Of a stretch of DNA of 64,000 nucleotides, positions 42,338 through 53,307 are shown in pieces. Position numbers and translations under genes: made by a program. The stretch covers positions 14,840 through 78,839 of the forward strand of contig NZ_JH976535.1 in NCBI RefSeq assembly GCF_000183545.2, read 5' to 3'. Origin of the DNA: Thermaerobacter subterraneus DSM 13965. Lineage in GTDB: Bacteria; Bacillota; Sulfobacillia; Thermaerobacterales; Thermaerobacteraceae. How positions within the stretch are numbered: the stretch's first letter is position 1; each line of letters opens with the position of its first letter. The notes below the pieces were generated by a model. It was given only the letters and a program-made list of their open reading frames with translations. It was not told the origin of the DNA and did no database searches.

Positions 42338-45300
42338 TTATTCTGCCGCCGGCTCGTCCACCGGCAGCTCTCCGGCGGGAAGGGGTGTGTGGCGGGCCAG
42401 CTCGCGCAGAAAGCGGCGCAGGGCGGTGAGGACCTCGCGCTCGCCCAGGCCGTCGGTGCGGAAGAACGCCGCCGCCCGGCCCCGCACCGGCTGCAGCCGG
42501 CGGCCCAGCTGCGGGCGCAGCGCCTCGCACGCCTGGACCACGGCCCCGGCCTGGGGAGCGACGGCTTCCATGTCGATCCGGGTGCCCTGCTGTTCGATGC
42601 GGAAGACGCCGCAGCGGGCCGCCAGCTGCCGCACCTCGGCCAGGGCCAGCAGGTTCCGTACCGGTTCCGGCGGCGGGCCGTAGCGGTCCTGCAGCGCCTC
42701 CCGCACCTCGGCCAGGTCGGCCGGCGTCTCCGCCAGGTTGACCTTCTTGTAGAACTCGATCTTCTGGCGGGCGTCGCGGATGTAGTTGTCGGGGATGTGG
42801 GCATCGACCACCAGGTCGATCACCGGTTTCAGCCGCGCGGGCCGCTGCCGGCCACGCAGCTCGTTGACAGCCTCTTCCAGCAGCTGGGTGTACAGGTCGA
42901 AGCCCACCGACAGCATGAAGCCGTGCTGCTCGGCACCCAGCAGGTTGCCGGCGCCGCGGATCTCCAGGTCCCGCAGGGCCAGCTTGAACCCCGCCCCCAG
43001 CTCGGTGAAGTCCTTGATCGCCTGCAGGCGCTTCTGGGCGTCTTCCGTCAGCACCTTGTCGCGGCGGTAGGTGAAGTAGGCATAGGCCACCCGGTCGGAT
43101 CGCCCCACCCGGCCGCGCAGCTGGTAGAGCTGGGCCAGCCCCATCCGGTCGGCGTCCTCCACGATCAGGGTGTTGACGTTGGGAATGTCCAGGCCCGACT
43201 CGATGATGGTGGTGCACACCAGCACATCGGCCTTGCCCTCCATGAAGTCGACCATGACCCGTTCCAGCTCGCCCTCGGCCATCTGGCCATGGGCCACGGC
43301 GAAGCGGGCCTCGGGCAGCAGGCGCTCCAGACGCCGCCGGACGGCGTGGATGCTCTGGACGCGGTTGTGCACGTAGAACACCTGGCCACCACGGCGCAGC
43401 TCCCGCTGGATGGCGTCCCGCACCAGCGACTCGTGCCACTCCACCACGAAGGTCTGGACCGGGAAGCGGTTCTCCGGTGGCGTGTCGATGCGGCTCAGGT
43501 CCCGGATTCCCGCCAGGGCCATGTGCAGGGTGCGGGGGATGGGCGTGGCCGACAGGGTCAGCACGTCCACGTTCTGCTTCAGCTGCTTGAGCCGCTCCTT
43601 GTGAGCCACGCCGAAGCGGTGTTCCTCGTCGATGATCAACAGACCCAGGTCCTTGAAGCGCACGTCGGGCTGGACCAGCCGGTGGGTGCCGATGACGATG
43701 TCCACCGTGCCCTGGGCCAGGCCCGTCAGGATCTCCGCCTGCTCCGCCGGCGAGGCAAAGCGGCTCAGGGTGCGGATGGTGACGGGAAAGGGCGCGAAGC
43801 GCTCCTTGAACGTCCGCTCGTGCTGGTACGCCAGCACGGTGGTGGGCACCAGCACCGCCACCTGCTTGCCGTCCTGGACCGCTTTGAAGGCCGCCCGCAT
43901 GGCCACCTCGGTCTTGCCGAAGCCCACGTCGCCCACCAGCAACCGGTCCATGGGGACCGGCCGCTCCATGTCGGCCTTGATGGCGGCGATGGCCGCCAGC
44001 TGGTCCGGCGTCTCCTGGTAGGGAAAGGCGTCTTCAAACTGGCGCTGCCAGGGGGTGTCGGGGCTGAAGGCGTGACCGCGGACCGACTGGCGGGCGGCGT
44101 ACAAGGCCAGCAGCTCCCCGGCCATCTCCCGCACCGATTCCTTGACGCGCTGCTTGACCTTGTTCCACTCGCCGGAACCCAGCCGGGCCAGCCGCGGCTG
44201 GTGACCCTCGGCGCCCACGTACTTCTGCACCAGCTCGATCTGGTCGGTGGGCACGTAGAGCCGGTCGCCGCCGGCGTACTGCAGGGTCAGGTAGTCGCGG
44301 TGCACGCCCTGGATCTCCATGGTGCGCAGGCCGAGGAACCGGCCGATGCCGTGGTGGACGTGGACCACGTAGTCGCCGGGCTTGAGGTCCACCAGCCGTT
44401 CCAGGGCCTGGGCTTCTGCCCGGTCGGCGGCCACGGTGGGGCTGCGCCGCCGGGCCACCCGGCGGCCCAATACCTCCCGCTCCGTCAGGACGACCCAGCG
44501 CAGGGCGGGCACCTCAAAGCCTTCGCTCAGGGCGGCCGGAGCCACCAGCACTTCCCCGGGGGCGGGCAGGGTCAGGCGCTCCACCTGGCGAGCCGCCACG
44601 TCGGCGTCGAGCAGGGCCTGGCGCAACCGGCCGGCCCGGTCGCCGTCGCCGGCCACCAGCAGCACCCGGTATTGCTGGCGCTGCCAGGTGCGCACCTCTT
44701 CCTCGAACAGGTCCCACTGCCCGTGGAACATCGGGGCAGGCCGCGCCGTCACGGGATATACCTGCCGCGGCTCCGGCCCCTGGCCCGGCGCCCGGGCCAG
44801 CACCGACAGGTACAGCACGGGCCGGGAAGCCAGGGCGCCCCAGAGGGCCGGTTCGTCCAGGTAGAGGGCGGCCTGGGCGGGCAGGATCTCGCCCCGGGAG
44901 AGAAGGTCGGCCTGGCGCTCCTGCCACTGGCGCTCCCGATCGGCCACCGCCTCCTCCAGGGACCGGGGCTCCACCCAGACGGCCAGGGCGGGCCCCGGGG
45001 CATAGTCCAGCAGGGTGGCCATCTCCGGCTCGAAGAAGGGCAGGTAGTGCTCCGCCAGCTCGATGGAGCGCTCGGCCTCCAGCCGGACCAGGTCCTGCTC
45101 CAGCCGGTCCAGCAGCTGGCGGGCGGCGCCCCCCCTGCGGTGGCGCGTCTGGTCCCGCAGGGAGTCCAGCTCGGCGGCCAGGGCGGCGAGTCCCCGCCGC
45201 CAGGAAGCCTCGTCCAGCACCAGTTCCCGGGCGGGGGCCAGGCGCACCCGCTCCAGGGTGCCCGTCGACCGCTGGGTACCGGGGTCGAACCGGCGCAGGG

Positions 45301-45928
45301 AGTCGATCTCGTCGCCAAAGAACTCGATGCGCACGGGCTCACCGGCCGGTGGGTAGACGTCCACGATCCCGCCGCGAACGGCCAGCTCGCCGGGACGGTC
45401 AACCTGCTCGGCCCGCTGGTAGCCGGCGGCCACCAGGCGAGTCAGGAGGTCGTCCCGGTCCATGACCTGCCCCGGTTCCAGCTCGATCAGCCCCGCCGCC
45501 CAGCGCTCCGGATGGGGCAGCCGGCGGGCAACAGCGGCTACCGGGGCCACCACCAGGCAGGGGCCCTGGCGCAGCCGGGCCAGCGCCTCCAGCCGCAGGG
45601 CCATAAGCTCGGGGCTGGCGGCCAGCACCTCGAAGGGCAGGACTTCGATGGCGGGGAAGACCACCACCCGCTCCGCAGGCACCCAGGCGCGCAGGTCGGC
45701 AGCCAGGGCGTCGGCCGCCCCCTGCTCTGCGGTAAGGATGAACAAGGTCCGGCCCGTGGCGGCCGCGAGGGCAGCCAGCAGGCTGGCCGCGGCCGGCCCG
45801 CCCAGGCCGTACACCGCCTGGGCGGGCAGTTCCCGGCGCACCCCTCCGGCCAGGGAGGGGAACTCCGGCAGCTGCTGCCACAGGCGCAGCAGGTCTTCCG
45901 TCAGGTCCTGGGCTGGCAGGGTGGTCAT
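42338..45928 (-). CDS. mfd: Transcription-repair coupling factor Mfd
   Basis: Displaces stalled RNA polymerase and recruits UvrA. N-terminal UvrB-like module (VVFPAIEVLPFEVLAASPEL; RGGIVDVYPPAGEPVRIEFF), RNA-polymerase-binding domain near residues 510-560 (LKPGDYVVHVHHGIGRFLGL), then the RecG-like translocase with Walker A GDVGFGKTEVAMRAA (about 665) and box II IIDEEHRFGV (about 766). 1196 residues. ATG at 45928 overlaps the pth stop as ATGA. Confidence 0.97.
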   Translation of the reverse strand: MTTLPAQDLTEDLLRLWQQLPEFPSLAGGVRRELPAQAVYGLGGPAAASLLAALAAATGRTLFILTAEQGAADALAADLRAWVPAERVVVFPAIEVLPFEVLAASPELMALRLEALARLRQGPCLVVAPVAAVARRLPHPERWAAGLIELEPGQVMDRDDLLTRLVAAGYQRAEQVDRPGELAVRGGIVDVYPPAGEPVRIEFFGDEIDSLRRFDPGTQRSTGTLERVRLAPARELVLDEASWRRGLAALAAELDSLRDQTRHRRGGAARQLLDRLEQDLVRLEAERSIELAEHYLPFFEPEMATLLDYAPGPALAVWVEPRSLEEAVADRERQWQERQADLLSRGEILPAQAALYLDEPALWGALASRPVLYLSVLARAPGQGPEPRQVYPVTARPAPMFHGQWDLFEEEVRTWQRQQYRVLLVAGDGDRAGRLRQALLDADVAARQVERLTLPAPGEVLVAPAALSEGFEVPALRWVVLTEREVLGRRVARRRSPTVAADRAEAQALERLVDLKPGDYVVHVHHGIGRFLGLRTMEIQGVHRDYLTLQYAGGDRLYVPTDQIELVQKYVGAEGHQPRLARLGSGEWNKVKQRVKESVREMAGELLALYAARQSVRGHAFSPDTPWQRQFEDAFPYQETPDQLAAIAAIKADMERPVPMDRLLVGDVGFGKTEVAMRAAFKAVQDGKQVAVLVPTTVLAYQHERTFKERFAPFPVTIRTLSRFASPAEQAEILTGLAQGTVDIVIGTHRLVQPDVRFKDLGLLIIDEEHRFGVAHKERLKQLKQNVDVLTLSATPIPRTLHMALAGIRDLSRIDTPPENRFPVQTFVVEWHESLVRDAIQRELRRGGQVFYVHNRVQSIHAVRRRLERLLPEARFAVAHGQMAEGELERVMVDFMEGKADVLVCTTIIESGLDIPNVNTLIVEDADRMGLAQLYQLRGRVGRSDRVAYAYFTYRRDKVLTEDAQKRLQAIKDFTELGAGFKLALRDLEIRGAGNLLGAEQHGFMLSVGFDLYTQLLEEAVNELRGRQRPARLKPVIDLVVDAHIPDNYIRDARQKIEFYKKVNLAETPADLAEVREALQDRYGPPPEPVRNLLALAEVRQLAARCGVFRIEQQGTRIDMEAVAPQAGAVVQACEALRPQLGRRLQPVRGRAAAFFRTDGLGEREVLTALRRFLRELARHTPLPAGELPVDEPAAE

Positions 45929-46551
45929 TCTTCCCCTTCGCCTCCACCGCCGGTGCCGGCGCCCTGGGTGCCTGAGGGCCAGGGAGTGGGCCCGTTGTAA
46001 CGGGACATCGCCCGTTCCAGGCCCGTGGCCAGCACCGCCAGGACGGCCTCCGCGGCCCGCTGGACGGCCGCGGCCATCAGAGGTTGCTCCGCCGGAGCAA
46101 AGGGAGCCAGCACGTAGTCCGCGGCGTCCACGCCCGCGGGCGGGCGCCCGATGCCCACCCGCAGGCGCGGGAAATCGTCCCGGCCCAGGCTGGCGATGAT
46201 GGAAGCGACCCCGCGGTGGCCGCCGGCGCTGCCCCGCGGCCGCAAGCGCAGGTGGCCGGGCGGCAGGTCCAGGTCGTCGTAGATCACCAGGACCTCCCCC
46301 GGCGGGACGCGCAGGTTGCGGCAGGCCTGCGCCACGGCCTCGCCGCTGAGATTCATGTAGGTCTGGGGTTTGAGCAACACCACGGGCTGGCCGCGCCACG
46401 TCCCCTCCGCCCAGAGGGAGCGGAAGCCCCGACGCCAGCCGGCCGTGCGCAGCCGCCGGGCCAGGGCATCGACCACGGCAAAGCCCACGTTGTGCCGGGT
46501 TCCCTCGTACTCGGGACCCGGGTTGCCAAGCCCGACGATGATCCGGGGCAC
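45925..46551 (-). CDS. pth: Peptidyl-tRNA hydrolase
   Basis: Recycles tRNA from prematurely released peptidyl-tRNA. IVGLGNPGPEYEGTRHNVGF includes the catalytic His and Asn; KPQTYMNLSGEAV, YDDLDLPPGHLRLR (catalytic Asp) and GSAGGHRGVASII follow. 208 residues with a Gly-rich tail. Overlaps mfd by 4 bases, as translationally coupled genes do. Confidence 0.97.
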   Translation of the reverse strand: MPRIIVGLGNPGPEYEGTRHNVGFAVVDALARRLRTAGWRRGFRSLWAEGTWRGQPVVLLKPQTYMNLSGEAVAQACRNLRVPPGEVLVIYDDLDLPPGHLRLRPRGSAGGHRGVASIIASLGRDDFPRLRVGIGRPPAGVDAADYVLAPFAPAEQPLMAAAVQRAAEAVLAVLATGLERAMSRYNGPTPWPSGTQGAGTGGGGEGEE

Positions 46552-46730
46552 AGGCCCCGCCTCCGTCCTCGCCGGCGGGGGCGAGGGCGCCGGGCCGGTG
46601 GGGTGGGCGAGCGGCTCGCCCGGTTCGACCCGGCGGGCCGCCGCCCCCTGCCGCGAGGCCGGCTCCCGGGGTCCGGGTACCGGGCCGCCGCGTCACCGCC
46701 CGGCCCTGCCCCCGGCCACCGCCACCGGCG

Positions 46731-47363
46731 TCACGCCTCGCCCTTCTCGCCCTTCTCGTCCGTGGCTGCACCCGCAGCGGCCTCAGCAGCCGGCTGCGCT
46801 TCCTCCTCCGCGCCCACGTCCTTCGGCGGCAGCAGCACCGCCACGATCTCGTCCGGATCGTTCAGCACCCGGACCTGGGCCGGCACCTCCAGATCACGCA
46901 CCCGCAGCTCCTCGCCCACCGGCAGCCGGGCCACGTCCCCCTCCACGGCCGCCGGCATGTGGCGCGGCAGGCTTTCGATCTCCAGCTCGGCCAGCTGGTG
47001 CTGCAGGATGCCCCGCTTCTCGGCCTCTTCCACACCCCGCAGGACGATGGGCACCTCGGCCCGGACGGGTTCGTCCTCCCGCACCTCGAAGAGGTCCACG
47101 TGGAGCAGGTCGCCCCGGGCGGGGTGGTACTGCAGTTCCTTCACCATGGCGCTGAGGGAGCGGGTCGACCCGTCCTGCACCAGCTCGACGGTCAGGATAC
47201 CCCGCGCCCGGCCCGACGCCAGCAAGCGGTGGAACTCCCGGGCATCGAGGCGCACGGGAAAGTTGCCGCTGGGCCCGTACAGAACCGCCGGGAGACCGCC
47301 CTCGCGGCGTACCCGCCGCGCGTGGCCCGGCTCCCGCGGCACCGCACGCAAGACGGCCTGCAC
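46731..47363 (-). CDS. rplY: Ribosomal protein L25 / general stress protein Ctc
   Basis: 5S rRNA-binding protein of the large subunit, TL5/Ctc type with a C-terminal extension. Landmarks: RREGGLPAVLYGPSGNFPV, MVKELQYHPARGDLLHVDLF and LEIESLPRHMPAAVEGDV. 210 residues, with an Ala/Glu-rich tail. GTG start with GGGAGGG eight bases upstream. It has its own near-consensus promoter downstream of prs. Confidence 0.95.
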   Translation of the reverse strand: MQAVLRAVPREPGHARRVRREGGLPAVLYGPSGNFPVRLDAREFHRLLASGRARGILTVELVQDGSTRSLSAMVKELQYHPARGDLLHVDLFEVREDEPVRAEVPIVLRGVEEAEKRGILQHQLAELEIESLPRHMPAAVEGDVARLPVGEELRVRDLEVPAQVRVLNDPDEIVAVLLPPKDVGAEEEAQPAAEAAAGAATDEKGEKGEA

Positions 47364-47414
47364 CAGGACATCCCTCCCGACTCCAGGATCGGTGAGCCTT
47401 CACAAGCCGGCGCT

Positions 47415-47444
47415 AGTTTAGCCCCGAAACGCCGGCGGTGTCAA
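47415..47444 (-). promoter_or_regulatory. Promoter for rplY/ctc
   Basis: Consensus TTGACA, 18-base spacer, TAAACT on the minus strand. Start near 47408, leader about 45 bases. Looks sigma-A-like rather than sigma-B. Confidence 0.7.
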
Positions 47445-47487
47445 AGGGCGCCCTGGACGGCCGCAGCCCCGGCCTGCCGAAGCCGTT

Positions 47488-48435
47488 TCAGTTGAAGAGC
47501 CGGCTGACGGACAGGTCCTCGTGGATGCGGACGATGGCCTCCCCCAGCAGGGGCGCCACCGACAGCACCTTGACCCGCGCCTTCTCCGCCCCGGGCGGCA
47601 GCGGAATGGTGTCCGTCACCACGATCTCCTCGATGGGCGCCTCCGCCAGCTTTTGCAAGGCGTTGCCCGAAAATACGGCGTGGGTGCAGCAGGCGTACAC
47701 GGCCCGGGCGCCCAGGGCGATGAGCGCCTCCGCCCCGTGCCGGATGGTACCCCCCGAGTCGATGATGTCGTCGATCATGATGGCCGTGCGGCCCTCCACC
47801 TCGCCCACCACCGACATCACTTCGGCCACACCCGGTTCGGGCCGGCGCTTGTCGATGATGGCGATGGGGACCCCGAGCCGGTCGGCCAGCTCCCGGGCCC
47901 GGCTCACCCCGCCGTGGTCCGGGGACACCACCACCGGCTTCTCCAGCTTCTTGCCAGCGAAGTACTCCGCCAGGAGGGGCACCGCCGTCAGGTGGTCCAC
48001 CGGCACGTCGAAGAAGCCCTGGATCTGGCCGGCATGGAGGTCCATGGTGACGACCCGGTCCGCCCCGGCCACCGTCAGCAGGTTGGCCACCAGCTTGGCC
48101 GTGATGGGCTCCCGGGGCCGGGTCTTCCGGTCCTGGCGGGCGTATCCGTAGAAGGGCACCACCGCATTGACCCGCCAGGCGGAGGCGCGCTTGAGGGCAT
48201 CCAGAAGGACCAGCAGCTCCATCAGCGTGTCGTTGGGCGGGTGGCAGGTGGGCTGGATCACGAACACGTCGGCCCCGCGCACGCTCTCGTTGACGGAAAC
48301 CCGCACCTCGCCGTTGGCGAAGCGGCCCAGTTCCAGGTCCCCCAGGGGAACGCCGATGTGCTGGGCGATGGCTCGTGCCAGCGCCGGATTGGCACTGCCC
48401 GCGAAGAGTTTCAGCCGCCCACTATCGTACGCCAT
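47488..48435 (-). CDS. prs: Ribose-phosphate pyrophosphokinase
   Basis: Makes PRPP from ribose-5-phosphate and ATP. RFANGEVRVSVNESVRGADV, YARQDRKTRPREPITAKLVA, VTMDLHAGQIQGFFDVPVDH and the PRPP loop MIDDIIDSGGTI are all present. 315 residues. Its start overlaps the end of glmU by 14 bases. Confidence 0.97.
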   Translation of the reverse strand: MAYDSGRLKLFAGSANPALARAIAQHIGVPLGDLELGRFANGEVRVSVNESVRGADVFVIQPTCHPPNDTLMELLVLLDALKRASAWRVNAVVPFYGYARQDRKTRPREPITAKLVANLLTVAGADRVVTMDLHAGQIQGFFDVPVDHLTAVPLLAEYFAGKKLEKPVVVSPDHGGVSRARELADRLGVPIAIIDKRRPEPGVAEVMSVVGEVEGRTAIMIDDIIDSGGTIRHGAEALIALGARAVYACCTHAVFSGNALQKLAEAPIEEIVVTDTIPLPPGAEKARVKVLSVAPLLGEAIVRIHEDLSVSRLFN

Positions 48436-49822
48436 CGCCGTTCCTCCCCCGGGCCCGCTGGCGCCAGCGGGCCGCCCATCCTTCCTTGTTGACCTGGCGC
48501 TCCCGGGCGATGGCCAGGGCGCCGGGCGGAACGTCCTGATTGACGGTCGAACCGGCGGCCACGTACGCTCCCTGGCCGACCCGCACCGGCGCCACCAGGT
48601 TGGCGTTGCAACCGATGAAGGCCTCGTCCTCGATGATGGTGCGGTGCTTGCGGAAACCGTCGTAGTTGACCGTCACGGTGCCGGCGCCGATGTTGACGCC
48701 GGCGCCCACCTGGGCATCGCCCAGATAGGAGTGGTGGTTCACCTTGGACCCGGGGCCCACCTCCGCGTTCTTCAGCTCGGCGAAGTTGCCGATGTGGACG
48801 CCGGGGGCGAGGCGGCAGCCTGGCCGCAGGTGGCTGAAGGGGCCCACCCGGCAGCCGTCACCCAGCTGGCTGTCTTCCACCACCGAATACCAGACCTGCA
48901 CCTGGTTGCCCAGGACGCTGCCCGTGATGTGGGCACCGGGGCCCAGGCGGCAGCCCTCCCCGATGCGAGAGCCGGCCGCCACCACCGTGTTGGGGAAGAT
49001 CACCGTGTCCCGCCCGATCTCCACGTCGTCATCGATCCAGGCGCTGGCCGGGTCGATCAGGGTCACGCCCGCCGCCATCCACCGCCTGCGGATGCGGTCG
49101 CGCAGGATGGCTTCCGCCCGGGCCAGCGCCTCCCGGTCGTTGACCCCTTCCACCTGCCGGGGATCGGGGGCGGTGACGGTGTGGACCGCCAGACCCTGCT
49201 GGTGAAGCAGCGCCACCACGTCCACCAGGTAGTACTCCCCCTGGGCGTTGGCCGGCGTGAGGCGGCGGAGGGCGTCGAACAGGGGCTCCCGCCGGAAGCA
49301 GGCCATGCCGGTATTGACCTCCCGGATGGCCCCCTGGGCCGGGGTCGCATCGGCCTCTTCCACGATGCGCACCACCCGGCCCGCCTCATCCCGGACGATC
49401 CGGCCGTAGCCCGTCGGGTCGTCCAGCTGCGCGGTGAGGAGGGTGGCCGCCGCACCCGACCGGCGGTGGGCGTCGATCAACTGGCGCAGCAGATCGGCCT
49501 CCAGCAGGGGCGTATCCCCATAGAGGACCAGGACGTCCTGCGCCCCGGCCACGGCCGCTTCCGCCTGCAGCACCGCGTGCCCCGTGCCGAGGGGCTGGTG
49601 CTGCCAGGCATACACCACCCGTTCCCCCAGCAGGGCCTGCACCTGCTCGCCCTGGTGGCCCACCACCACCACCACCCGGCCGGCGCCGGCCCCTTCGGCC
49701 GCCCGCACCACGTGCTCCACCATGGGCCGCCCGGCCACCGGGTGGAGCACCTTGGCCCGGTTCGACCGCATGCGCTTGCCCAGCCCCGCGGCCAGGATCA
49801 CGGCGTGGAGCGGATGATCCAA
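48422..49822 (-). CDS. glmU: Bifunctional GlmU (uridyltransferase / acetyltransferase)
   Basis: Makes UDP-GlcNAc for the cell wall. N-terminal LAAGLGKRMRSNRAKVLHP and LYGDTPLL; the C-terminal left-handed beta helix has hexapeptide repeats and HIGNFAELKNAEVGPGSKVN, HHSYLGDAQVGAGVNIGAGT. TTG at 49822, eight bases after GGGGAGG, is preferred; an upstream ATG would put the ribosome binding site inside the gene. About 466 residues. Confidence 0.96.
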   Translation of the reverse strand: MDHPLHAVILAAGLGKRMRSNRAKVLHPVAGRPMVEHVVRAAEGAGAGRVVVVVGHQGEQVQALLGERVVYAWQHQPLGTGHAVLQAEAAVAGAQDVLVLYGDTPLLEADLLRQLIDAHRRSGAAATLLTAQLDDPTGYGRIVRDEAGRVVRIVEEADATPAQGAIREVNTGMACFRREPLFDALRRLTPANAQGEYYLVDVVALLHQQGLAVHTVTAPDPRQVEGVNDREALARAEAILRDRIRRRWMAAGVTLIDPASAWIDDDVEIGRDTVIFPNTVVAAGSRIGEGCRLGPGAHITGSVLGNQVQVWYSVVEDSQLGDGCRVGPFSHLRPGCRLAPGVHIGNFAELKNAEVGPGSKVNHHSYLGDAQVGAGVNIGAGTVTVNYDGFRKHRTIIEDEAFIGCNANLVAPVRVGQGAYVAAGSTVNQDVPPGALAIARERQVNKEGWAARWRQRARGRNGDGVR

Positions 49823-50033
49823 CGAGGTAACCTCCCCGTGGGCACAGGCCTGCACCCCGGACCGACGCCGCGCCGCATGGCGCGACCGCCCGGGGTGCCG
49901 GGGTGCCCATCCTTTCCCATCCCGGTTTCAGGGCCTCGCCGGACCCCTGCTGGGACCTGCAGGGTCCGGGACGGCACCAGTCGGGGCCGTCCGGCCCCGC
50001 GGGGACCCGCAGGCCCCCTTGCCTGCGGCCTCC

Positions 50034-50513
50034 TCAGCGGCCGGCGCTTTCCGCGCCCACCTGCCACGGCCGCCACCGCACCACGCGGGTCCGGGCCACC
50101 GTGTCGTGCCAGGGCGGGCCGGCGGGCCTCTGCCCGATCCCCAGGGCCGGCCACCAGCCCGCGCCGGCCAGGACGGTGCCCGCCATCCGGGCCAGGAAGC
50201 GGACCAGCGCCCGCCGCCAGCCGGGGCACTGGCCTCGGGCCTCCACCACCCGCAGGCCCAATGCCAGCTTGCCCAGGGTGGTCCCCCAGTAGCCCTCGCC
50301 GGCAGCAAAGTAGGCGGCGGCGGCCGCCAGGACCGCGGTGCCGGCCAGCGCCAGAGCGGCCGTGCCGCCGGTCCAGGCCTCGGCCACCTCCAGGACGGTC
50401 AGGCCCAGGAGGTTGCCGGCCGCCGACAGCAGCACCAGGTCGATCAAACCCGCCGCCCAGCGCAACCCCAGGGGTGCCGGTTCGGCCCCAGTCCCGCGCC
50501 GCAAGGGGATCAA
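50034..50513 (-). CDS. RDD family membrane protein
   Basis: Small membrane protein with the conserved Arg/Asp pattern: LRWAAGLIDLVLLSAAG in the first helix, YWGTTLGKLALGLRVVEARG, and the final WHDTVARTRVV. Helices near residues 20-40, 50-72 and 110-128. Function of the family is poorly known, possibly transport. TTG start overlaps the peroxiredoxin stop (TTGA), so the two genes are coupled. Confidence 0.85.
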   Translation of the reverse strand: MIPLRRGTGAEPAPLGLRWAAGLIDLVLLSAAGNLLGLTVLEVAEAWTGGTAALALAGTAVLAAAAAYFAAGEGYWGTTLGKLALGLRVVEARGQCPGWRRALVRFLARMAGTVLAGAGWWPALGIGQRPAGPPWHDTVARTRVVRWRPWQVGAESAGR

Positions 50514-50989
50514 CCCTGCAGCTCGGTCAGGACCTTGCGGATGGCCTCCTGGTCGGGCAGCACCTTGGGGTCGTCGGTGACCCAGCGGTAGCGGATGACC
50601 CCGTCCTTATCGATGACGAAGGCCGCCCGCTTGGCCACGCCGCGCAGGTTCATCAGCTCGTCGTAGTACACGTCGTACGCCCGGGACACTTCCTTGTTGA
50701 AGTCCGAGAGCAGGGGGAAGTCGAACTTCTGCTGCTCGGCCCATGCCCGCAGGGTGAAGGGGCTGTCCACGCTGATGCCCAGCACCTGGGCATCGAGACC
50801 GCTGAACTGCTCGCTGTAGGTGTCCCGCAGGGCACACATCTCCTGGGTGCACACCGAGCTGAAGGCGAAGGGGAAGAAGTACAGCACCACGTTCTTCTTG
50901 CCGCGGAACTGCCCCAGGGAGATGGTGTCTTCCGGGCCGGTCGCCGGCAGCCGGAAGTCCGGAGCCTTGTCCCCCACCTGAGCCGCCAT
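50510..50989 (-). CDS. Peroxiredoxin (AhpC/TSA family)
   Basis: Thiol peroxidase. KAPDFRLPATGPEDTISLGQ, the peroxidatic Cys in FSSVCTQEMCALRD (with the AhpE/BCP-like second Cys five residues on), and LGISVDSPFTLRAWAEQ. 159 residues. ATG at 50989 after GGAGG. The upstream frame is open but low complexity. Confidence 0.93.
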   Translation of the reverse strand: MAAQVGDKAPDFRLPATGPEDTISLGQFRGKKNVVLYFFPFAFSSVCTQEMCALRDTYSEQFSGLDAQVLGISVDSPFTLRAWAEQQKFDFPLLSDFNKEVSRAYDVYYDELMNLRGVAKRAAFVIDKDGVIRYRWVTDDPKVLPDQEAIRKVLTELQG

Positions 50990-51046
50990 GGTCATCCCTC
51001 CTGTCGGCTGGCAGGCCGCCACCGCCTTACCGGCCGGCCGCGCCGC

Positions 51047-51079
51047 GGTCCCGCCCGGCGCGGTCCCACCCGGCGCGGT
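51047..51079 (-). repeat. 15-bp direct repeat upstream of the peroxiredoxin gene
   Basis: GGTCCCGCCCGGCGC (51047) and GGTCCCACCCGGCGC (51062) are adjacent with one mismatch; a third copy is truncated (GGT). Sits 60-90 bases upstream of the ATG. Confidence 0.65.
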
Positions 51080-51293
51080 GGCACCCCACTCCTCCTGTAT
51101 CAGATTCGGGATGCCCGGGTAAAGGGTCAAGCTGTGGCCCGTCCCGGTCCCACCCCGGCCGCCGGCCCGGGTCGCAGCCGGGGCCGGTCGAGGGCTCGGC
51201 AGCCCGCCCGCCGTGCCGCCCCACCGGCCCCGGACAGCCGCCCCGCCTGTCCCGCCCCGGCGCCGCCACCGGTACCTGCGGCGCCGGGCAGGG

Positions 51294-51578
51294 CTAGCCC
51301 GCCTGCTCGGCTGCCATCCCGCCCACCTGCTGGCGGTAGGCCGCCAGCACCGCCTGCTGGATGCGGTCCCTCGCATCGGCGGTGATGGGGTGGGCGATGT
51401 CGAAGTACTCGCCGCTGGCCGCCCGCTTGGACGGGAAGGCCACGAACATGCGCCCCTCGGACCCCTCGACCACCTTCAGCTCGTGGACCACGAACTGGCC
51501 GCCGAAGACGACGGAGGCAAAGGCCCGCATCCGGCCCGCACCCTTGACCGGCCGGATCCGCACCTCCGAGATGTCCAT
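51294..51578 (-). CDS. spoVG: Septation/stage V sporulation protein SpoVG
   Basis: Small nucleic-acid-binding regulator. MDISEVRIRPVKGAGRMRAF, VVFGGQFVVHELKVVEGSEG and RMFVAFPSKRAASGEYFDIA are canonical. 94 residues. ATG at 51578 with AAGGGGGGTG upstream. In Bacillus it is sigma-H-dependent; no clear sigma-H element was recognised here. Confidence 0.96.
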   Translation of the reverse strand: MDISEVRIRPVKGAGRMRAFASVVFGGQFVVHELKVVEGSEGRMFVAFPSKRAASGEYFDIAHPITADARDRIQQAVLAAYRQQVGGMAAEQAG

Positions 51579-51676
51579 GGCGTCACCCCCCTTCTGCGGG
51601 GAGGATTCGCCGCCATGAACCCATTTCCTTCCATTGTCTGATCCAGATTTTGGACTTGCTTGGGTCCGGATAGCCC

Positions 51677-53092
<1,416 letters not shown>

Positions 53093-53307
53093 TGCGCTGC
53101 GCCTCCCGTTCGTCAGTGCGCCTCGCGCGGCACTTGCGACGCGCCTCATGCGCTGCGCCACGCGGCGGGCGCCGGCGGCCGCGGACCGCCGGCCTGCCAC
53201 GGCAGTCCCCCCGGGCCGCCCGCCTGCACCGCCAGCCTCCGCGGCGGGCCGCCCGCCGGCCGCCCTGCTGCCGCTGGTCAAGGCCGCTGCCCGCTAGCGC
53301 CCGCGTC

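Noticed and set aside
41597-46000. A 1467-codon open frame on the plus strand
   Set aside because: It is the antisense frame of mfd, spoVT and pth. The high GC content removes stop codons; the product is low in recognisable domains while the minus strand encodes canonical proteins.
51117-51135. TTGACC as a -35 for the peroxiredoxin gene
   Set aside because: No acceptable -10 at 16-18 bases.
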